Positions 59,917 to 64,000 of a stretch of DNA of 64,000 nucleotides are shown here, piece by piece. Origin of the DNA: JAKOUY01 sp037045185 (GTDB lineage: Bacteria; Actinomycetota; Acidimicrobiia; Acidimicrobiales; Ilumatobacteraceae). The notes below the pieces were generated by a model. It was not told the origin of the DNA and searched no databases. It saw nothing but the letters and a program-made list of their open reading frames with translations. A program made the translations under genes and the position numbers. Position 1 is the first letter of the stretch; every line of letters starts with the position of its first letter. Where the stretch lies: positions 186,001 through 250,000 of the forward strand of contig JBAOHQ010000014.1 in NCBI GenBank assembly GCA_037045185.1, read 5' to 3'.

Positions 59917-61040
59917 CCCGTCGTCTCGCCATCGTCGCCGCGGCCGCCCTTGCGGTGTTCGCCGGACCAGTCACTCCGGCCGGCTCTGCCGGGCCGGCGC
60001 CGACCGCATCGCTCACCCTGGTGGCGGCGGGTTCGGATTTCGTCGACGCCGCGTGGCGCACCGGCGACCCGACGGTCTTCGTCGTCGCCCAGAGCGGGCA
60101 GATCCTGCCGCTGCGCGGCACGGTGTTGGGCGCTGCGGTTCTCGACATCTCCGACGAGGTGACCTTCGCCGGCGAGCAGGGACTGCTCGGTCTGGCGTTC
60201 AGCCTCGACGGCAGTCACGCCTACGTGAACTACATCAACCGTGACGGCGACACCGTCGTGGCCGAGTACCCCGTGGATGCCAGTGGCGCGTTCGGGGCCA
60301 GACGCATCCTGTTCACCGAGGACCAGCCGTACGACAACCACAACGGTGGCGACCTGGTCGTTGCCGCCGACGGGGCGCTCTACATCGGATTCGGCGATGG
60401 TGGCGCGGGCGGCGACCCCGAGCGCCGGGCCATGCGGCTCGACACCCGCATGGGCAAGCTGTTGCGGATCGATCCCACCCCGTCGGGCGATCGCCCGTTC
60501 ACCATCCCGGCCGACAACCCCTTCGTCGGCGTCGACGGCGCGCTGGGCGAGATCTGGGCGCTCGGGCTGCGCAACCCGTGGCGGTTCTCCATCGACCGAG
60601 CGACGGGTGACCTGTGGATCGCCGACGTCGGGCAGAACACGTGGGAGGAGATCAACCTCGCCCGCGGCGCCGACGGCGGGGGTCGCGGCCTGAACTTCGG
60701 GTGGAGCGCCTTCGAAGGGACCCACGAGTTCAACGGTGACGTCGCCGGTGACGGCGTGACGATGCCGATCTACGAGTACGAGCACGGCGACCGCGGATGC
60801 TCGATCAGCGGCGGTGTGGTCGCCCACGATCCGGCCCTGCCCGCCCTCGACGGGTGGTTCGTCTACGCCGACCACTGCTCGGGCCAGGTGCGCGGCGTGC
60901 ACGTCACGGGGACCACCGTGGACGGTGACGCCGAACTGGCGAAGTCCACCAGGGTGTCCGCCGTGGTGGACGGGCCTGACGGCGCTGTCTACGTCCTGTC
61001 CCTGCAGGACGGGATCCTGCGCCTCACCCCGCCCGGGTGA
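59913..61040 (+). CDS. Secreted PQQ-dependent sugar dehydrogenase-like (Yli-type) beta-propeller
   Basis: 375 residues. Signal peptide MTRRLAIVAAAALAVFAGPVTPAGSAG. Six-bladed propeller with GEQGLLGLAFS, DNHNGGDLVVAADGALYIGFGDGG, RMGKLLRIDP, EIWALGLRNPWRFSIDRATGDLWIADVGQ, and SISGGVVAHDPALPALDGWFVYADHCSG, all hallmarks of the GSDH/YliI family. Soluble aldose dehydrogenases oxidise sugars outside the cell using PQQ, but some family members lack cofactor binding. Coupled to tesB by ATGA. Convergent with rnb (17-bp overlap). Confidence 0.87.
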   Translation: MTRRLAIVAAAALAVFAGPVTPAGSAGPAPTASLTLVAAGSDFVDAAWRTGDPTVFVVAQSGQILPLRGTVLGAAVLDISDEVTFAGEQGLLGLAFSLDGSHAYVNYINRDGDTVVAEYPVDASGAFGARRILFTEDQPYDNHNGGDLVVAADGALYIGFGDGGAGGDPERRAMRLDTRMGKLLRIDPTPSGDRPFTIPADNPFVGVDGALGEIWALGLRNPWRFSIDRATGDLWIADVGQNTWEEINLARGADGGGRGLNFGWSAFEGTHEFNGDVAGDGVTMPIYEYEHGDRGCSISGGVVAHDPALPALDGWFVYADHCSGQVRGVHVTGTTVDGDAELAKSTRVSAVVDGPDGAVYVLSLQDGILRLTPPG

Positions 61041-62409
61041 AGCTGACCGTCCGGGTCCGGGCGTCGGCCGCGGTGACCACCACCGTGAGAGGATCCCCTG
61101 GCTGCACCCGATGGGCGGGGACCCTGCCCACCACTGGTAGGTCGCTGAGCTGGATCCTGGCGCCGCGCTCGTCCACATCCGTGACCACGGCGGCGAAGGA
61201 CGAGCCGATCCGGTCGGCCATCATCACCGCCTCGGCGAGATCCACCACGGCGCGATCGATCTGGCTCCCCAGGGCATCGGCGTCACCCATCACCGGCGGC
61301 AACCGGGAGAACGCGTCGGCGCTGGTGGGAGGAACCGGTTCGTTGGTGGCGACGGCCAGGGCGGCCATCACCACGTAGCGGTCGGCGAGACGGCGCAGGG
61401 GCGCGGTGGCATGGGCGTAGGCGGCTGCCACCGCCTCGTGCCACGGCGCGTGTGCGGGCGTGAAGGCCTCGTACCGGGCGTGTCCGCCGCTGCGCCGGAT
61501 GGCCAGCATCATCGCCGCTTGCTTGGGGTCGGCCGGTGACAGACCCCGCTCGAACTCGGCGAGGTCCCGGCCCTCGGCCCACGACACACCCAAGGCCCGG
61601 GCGGTGTGCCGCAGCCGGGCCACGGCGCGCTGGTCGGGCGGGTCCATGACCCGGAACAGGCCGGTGCGGGCGCCGAACAGCGACGCGGCAACCGCCAGGT
61701 TCGTGGCCAGGGACATCGCCGCGTTCTGGTCCTCGGAGGCCAAGCGTGGCCTGAAGGTGAGCTCGTACCCGCCCGCCGGCGTGCGGACAACCTCCTGCTC
61801 GGCGGGATCGACACGCGCCGCGCCGCGGTCCTCTTCGCCCCGGCCAATGCGTTGCCACAACTCCACGAAGTCCTCGGGCAGCTGGCTCGCCGTGACCGAG
61901 TCGTAGGCCAGCTTGGCCCGGCTGCGGATCACGGCCCGGGTGGCGCAGTCGAGGCGGGCCGCGCCGTGCTCGTCGACGCGCACGTGGAACACCACCGCCG
62001 GCCGGGGACCGTCGGGGAGCAGGCTTGCCGCGCCTTCCGAGAGACTGGCCGGATACAGCCGAGTCTTTCCGTCGGGCAGGTACTGGGTGGTGCCCCGCCT
62101 CCACGACTCGCGGTCGATGGGCCCGCCGTCGTCGACGAACCAGGCGACGTCGGCGATCGCGTAGTGCAGCAGCACGTCGCCGCCGCTGCGCTCGATGTGG
62201 AAGGCCTGGTCGAGATCGGTCGAGGCGGCCGGGTCCAGCGTGACGAACGGCCAGGCGGTGAGATCGCGGTGACCGGTCGGCCGGCGGGTCGCGGCCTGCG
62301 CAGCGGCCCGCTCCACCTCGGCCGGGAAGCGCTCCGGCAGCTTGAACTGCCGGCGGATGTCGGTCAATCCGGCGGCCAGTGCCCCGCCGCCATCGACCAG
62401 CGACTTCAC
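61024..62409 (-). CDS. RNase II/R-family exoribonuclease (RNB domain), short form
   Basis: 461 residues. RNB catalytic block VTLDPAASTDLDQAFHIER near 56-74 holds the Mg-binding Asp residues; the C-terminal part has FTRAG and an S1-like tail (SSFAAVVTDVDERGARIQL). No N-terminal cold-shock domains, so this is the compact actinobacterial form rather than full RNase R. GTG start overlaps the mreB stop (GTGA). Degrades RNA 3' to 5'. Confidence 0.87.
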   Translation of the reverse strand: MKSLVDGGGALAAGLTDIRRQFKLPERFPAEVERAAAQAATRRPTGHRDLTAWPFVTLDPAASTDLDQAFHIERSGGDVLLHYAIADVAWFVDDGGPIDRESWRRGTTQYLPDGKTRLYPASLSEGAASLLPDGPRPAVVFHVRVDEHGAARLDCATRAVIRSRAKLAYDSVTASQLPEDFVELWQRIGRGEEDRGAARVDPAEQEVVRTPAGGYELTFRPRLASEDQNAAMSLATNLAVAASLFGARTGLFRVMDPPDQRAVARLRHTARALGVSWAEGRDLAEFERGLSPADPKQAAMMLAIRRSGGHARYEAFTPAHAPWHEAVAAAYAHATAPLRRLADRYVVMAALAVATNEPVPPTSADAFSRLPPVMGDADALGSQIDRAVVDLAEAVMMADRIGSSFAAVVTDVDERGARIQLSDLPVVGRVPAHRVQPGDPLTVVVTAADARTRTVSFTRAG

Positions 62410-63410
62410 CGTCGGGCGCCCATGAACATCTTCTTCAGGGCGTCGTAGTGCTCGATGCAGTGACCGGCGCCCATGACCACCGCCTCCAGAGGCATGTTCG
62501 ACATCTTCACCGGCACCTGTGTCTCGCGTTCGATGCGCTGGGCCAGGCCGCGCAGCAACCCGCCGCCACCCACCAGGAACATGCCGCGGACCAGGAAGTC
62601 CTGGGCCAGTTCCGGCGGGGCCTTGGCCAGGCAGCGCACCACCGACGACGTGATGCTGGACACGACGTCGTCGATGGCCCAGCGGATCTCGTCGGGGGTC
62701 AGCACCACCGTCTTGGGCAGGCCCGTCATCAGGTCTCGCCCACGCACCTCGGCCTGGCTGTCGTCCTCACTGGCATCGGCCGAGCCGATGGCCACCTTGA
62801 CCTCCTCTGCGGTGCGCTCGCCGATGGCGATGCCGTGCTCCCGGCGGACGTAGGCCTGGATCGCCGCGTCGATGTCGAAGCTGCCGACGCGCACCGCCTC
62901 CAACGCCACGACCCCGCCGAGGCTGATGACCGCCGTCTCGCTGGTGCCACCACCGATGTCGATCACCATATTGCCGACGGGTTCGTCGATGGGCAGGTCG
63001 GCGCCGATCGCCGCTGCCATCGGCTGCTCGATGAGCTGGGCGTCGGCCGCCCCGGCGCGCCGGGCGGCGTCGGTGACGGCCCGCCGTTCCACCTCGGTGA
63101 TGGCCGAGGGGACGCAGATGACCACCTTGGGTCGGGTGAACCGGCTGACCCCGACGCGCTGCAACAGCAGCCGGATCATCCGCTCGGTGATCTCGAAGTC
63201 GGTGATTGCCCCACCGCGCAGCGGGCGGACCGCGACGATGTAGCCGGGGGTGCGCCCGATCATCTGCCAAGCCTCCCGGCCGGTGGCCAGCACCTCACCC
63301 GTCTGGCGGTTCAGGGCGATGACGGACGGCTCGTTGAGGACGATGCCCTTGCCCTTCATGTACACCAGGGTGTTGGCGGTGCCGAGATCGATTGCCAGGT
63401 CGCGGGCCAT
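62406..63410 (-). CDS. mreB: Rod-shape-determining protein MreB
   Basis: 334 residues, actin fold. Phosphate 1 motif DLAIDLGTANTLVYMKGKGIVLNEPSV, connect 1 and phosphate 2 VIDIGGGTSETAVISLGG, adenosine motif MFLVGGGGLLRGLAQRI. Membrane-associated filament that guides cell-wall synthesis. mreC and mreD are not adjacent; instead it lies between a 64-aa membrane protein (TGATG overlap) and rnb (GTGA). A filamentous or rod-like cell is therefore plausible. Confidence 0.93.
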   Translation of the reverse strand: MARDLAIDLGTANTLVYMKGKGIVLNEPSVIALNRQTGEVLATGREAWQMIGRTPGYIVAVRPLRGGAITDFEITERMIRLLLQRVGVSRFTRPKVVICVPSAITEVERRAVTDAARRAGAADAQLIEQPMAAAIGADLPIDEPVGNMVIDIGGGTSETAVISLGGVVALEAVRVGSFDIDAAIQAYVRREHGIAIGERTAEEVKVAIGSADASEDDSQAEVRGRDLMTGLPKTVVLTPDEIRWAIDDVVSSITSSVVRCLAKAPPELAQDFLVRGMFLVGGGGLLRGLAQRIERETQVPVKMSNMPLEAVVMGAGHCIEHYDALKKMFMGARR

Positions 63411-63604
63411 CAGCCCTCATCCTGGTCGACGGGCGGCTCACTGCCGCGGACCCGATCGATGACCTGCCGGCGAGCCTCCGGCGAGAGGGCGTCGATGTGC
63501 CGCCGCCAGCTGTCCAGACCCTGGTCCAGCCGTGGCCGGCGCAGGTACAGCACGAGCCCGGCCAGCACCAGGACCACCGCGGCGGCGATGCCGACGATCA
63601 GCAT
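63410..63604 (-). CDS. 64-aa single-helix membrane protein
   Basis: Not a named family. N-terminal helix MLIVGIAAAVVLVLAGLVLYL, then a charged soluble tail (RRPRLDQGLDSWRRHIDALSPEARRQVIDRVRG). Overlaps moaE by 7 bp and mreB by 1 bp (TGATG), so it is part of the same transcript. Could anchor or regulate MreB; by position only. Confidence 0.7.
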   Translation of the reverse strand: MLIVGIAAAVVLVLAGLVLYLRRPRLDQGLDSWRRHIDALSPEARRQVIDRVRGSEPPVDQDEG

Positions 63605-64000
63605 GACCCGCCCACCTCGTGTGCGGGCACGGGCGCCGTTGCGCCGGTTCCCCAGGCCTCTCCGCCTTCCCAGCGCTCGTGCTTCCAAATCGGCGCCGAG
63701 GCCTTGACCGCGTCGATCAGCCAACTGCCGGCGGCAAACGCCTCGGGGCGGTGCGGGGCGCTGACCGCCACGACGACCGAGCTCTCCGACAGCGGCACCT
63801 CACCGGTGCGGTGCGCGATGGCCACCTTGGCAAGCGCCGGCCAGCGGAGCCGGGCCTCGGCCTCGATCGCTGCCAGTACGTCAAGCGCCCGGGACTCGTA
63901 GGCCTCGTAGGTCAGCGAGCGCACACCGTCACGCCGTGTCTCACCGTCAACTGAATGGTCACGGACGGTGCCCGAGAACAGCACCACGGCGCCGCACCCT
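63598..64000 (-). CDS. moaE: Molybdopterin synthase catalytic subunit, 5' end outside window
   Basis: At least 133 residues visible; the N-terminus lies beyond 64000. GAVVLFSGTVRDHS, YEAYESRALDVLAAIEAEAR, IAHRTGEVPLSESSVVVAVSAPHR and the catalytic Lys in SAPIWKHERWEGGE are all MoaE signatures. With MoaD it transfers sulphur to precursor Z to make molybdopterin. It is the first visible gene of the moaE-orf64-mreB-rnb run. Confidence 0.92.
   Translation of the reverse strand, partial: GCGAVVLFSGTVRDHSVDGETRRDGVRSLTYEAYESRALDVLAAIEAEARLRWPALAKVAIAHRTGEVPLSESSVVVAVSAPHRPEAFAAGSWLIDAVKASAPIWKHERWEGGEAWGTGATAPVPAHEVGGSC

Overview
The window is 64 kb of high-GC chromosomal DNA from an actinobacterium. 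The supporting signs are three class E-type sortases, a DtxR/IdeR-type regulator, a HelD-like helicase, a full-length Lhr helicase, frequent GTG starts, NTGA start/stop overlaps, and many genes whose only upstream signal is a TAnnnT hexamer 6-10 nt before the start codon, which suggests leaderless mRNAs. A complete System I (Ccm) cytochrome c maturation operon is unusual for most actinobacteria. Together with the envelope genes it makes me think of Acidimicrobiia (Microthrix/Ilumatobacter-like), but that placement is inference. I see no rRNA, tRNA, CRISPR array, transposase or prophage.

Layout. 1-6.9 kb holds a giant secreted DUF11-repeat surface protein that runs off the left edge. 7.1-10.8 kb has a tandem GNAT, a Tam-like methyltransferase, an SMP-30 lactonase and a PhzF protein. 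11.2-12.4 kb has a DUF3325 gene and a PepSY-TM gene lacking its 5' half. At about 12.41 kb base composition steps up, so a rearrangement or an assembly join is likely there. 12.4-25.5 kb is metabolic: a ThDP enzyme, dxs, an IMPase, two amidohydrolases, a crotonase, an acyl-CoA ligase with a 99-aa partner, a nitronate monooxygenase, an SDR and SixA. 25.5-31.9 kb is the ccmABCDEFGH operon, with every junction overlapping. 31.9-35.75 kb has two tandem sortases, a small membrane protein and a TetR regulator. 35.9-44.6 kb has Lhr, a secreted-domain protein, DtxR, a lipoprotein and HelD. 44.7-50.1 kb is one chain of hemE, hemH, hemY, sortase and lnt. 50.1-59.0 kb has dtd, an epimerase and an envelope-glycan-like set (GT4, methyltransferase, alpha/alpha-barrel protein, two GT-C membrane proteins, a second methyltransferase). 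59.1-64 kb has tesB, a sugar dehydrogenase, and the moaE-orf64-mreB-rnb operon.

The least explained feature is a family of 40-44-bp imperfect palindromes. Four copies occur as two pairs with a constant spacer of about 20 bp, at 24.0 kb and 35.6 kb. At two stem positions the bases covary. One pair has been captured into the 3' end of the TetR gene. Other points of note are a Ser in place of the Lnt nucleophile Cys, a divergent promoter in which both -10 hexamers use the same TA step, palindromes on the tetR and GT4 promoters, and two sortase genes whose first 264 bp are almost identical while the rest has diverged.

Data caveat: at least 14 frame breaks interrupt 12 genes, several of them essential (dxs, hemH, lnt). 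Protein similarity continues across each break, so most are probably uncorrected indels rather than pseudogenes. I annotate those genes at full length and state where the frame changes.
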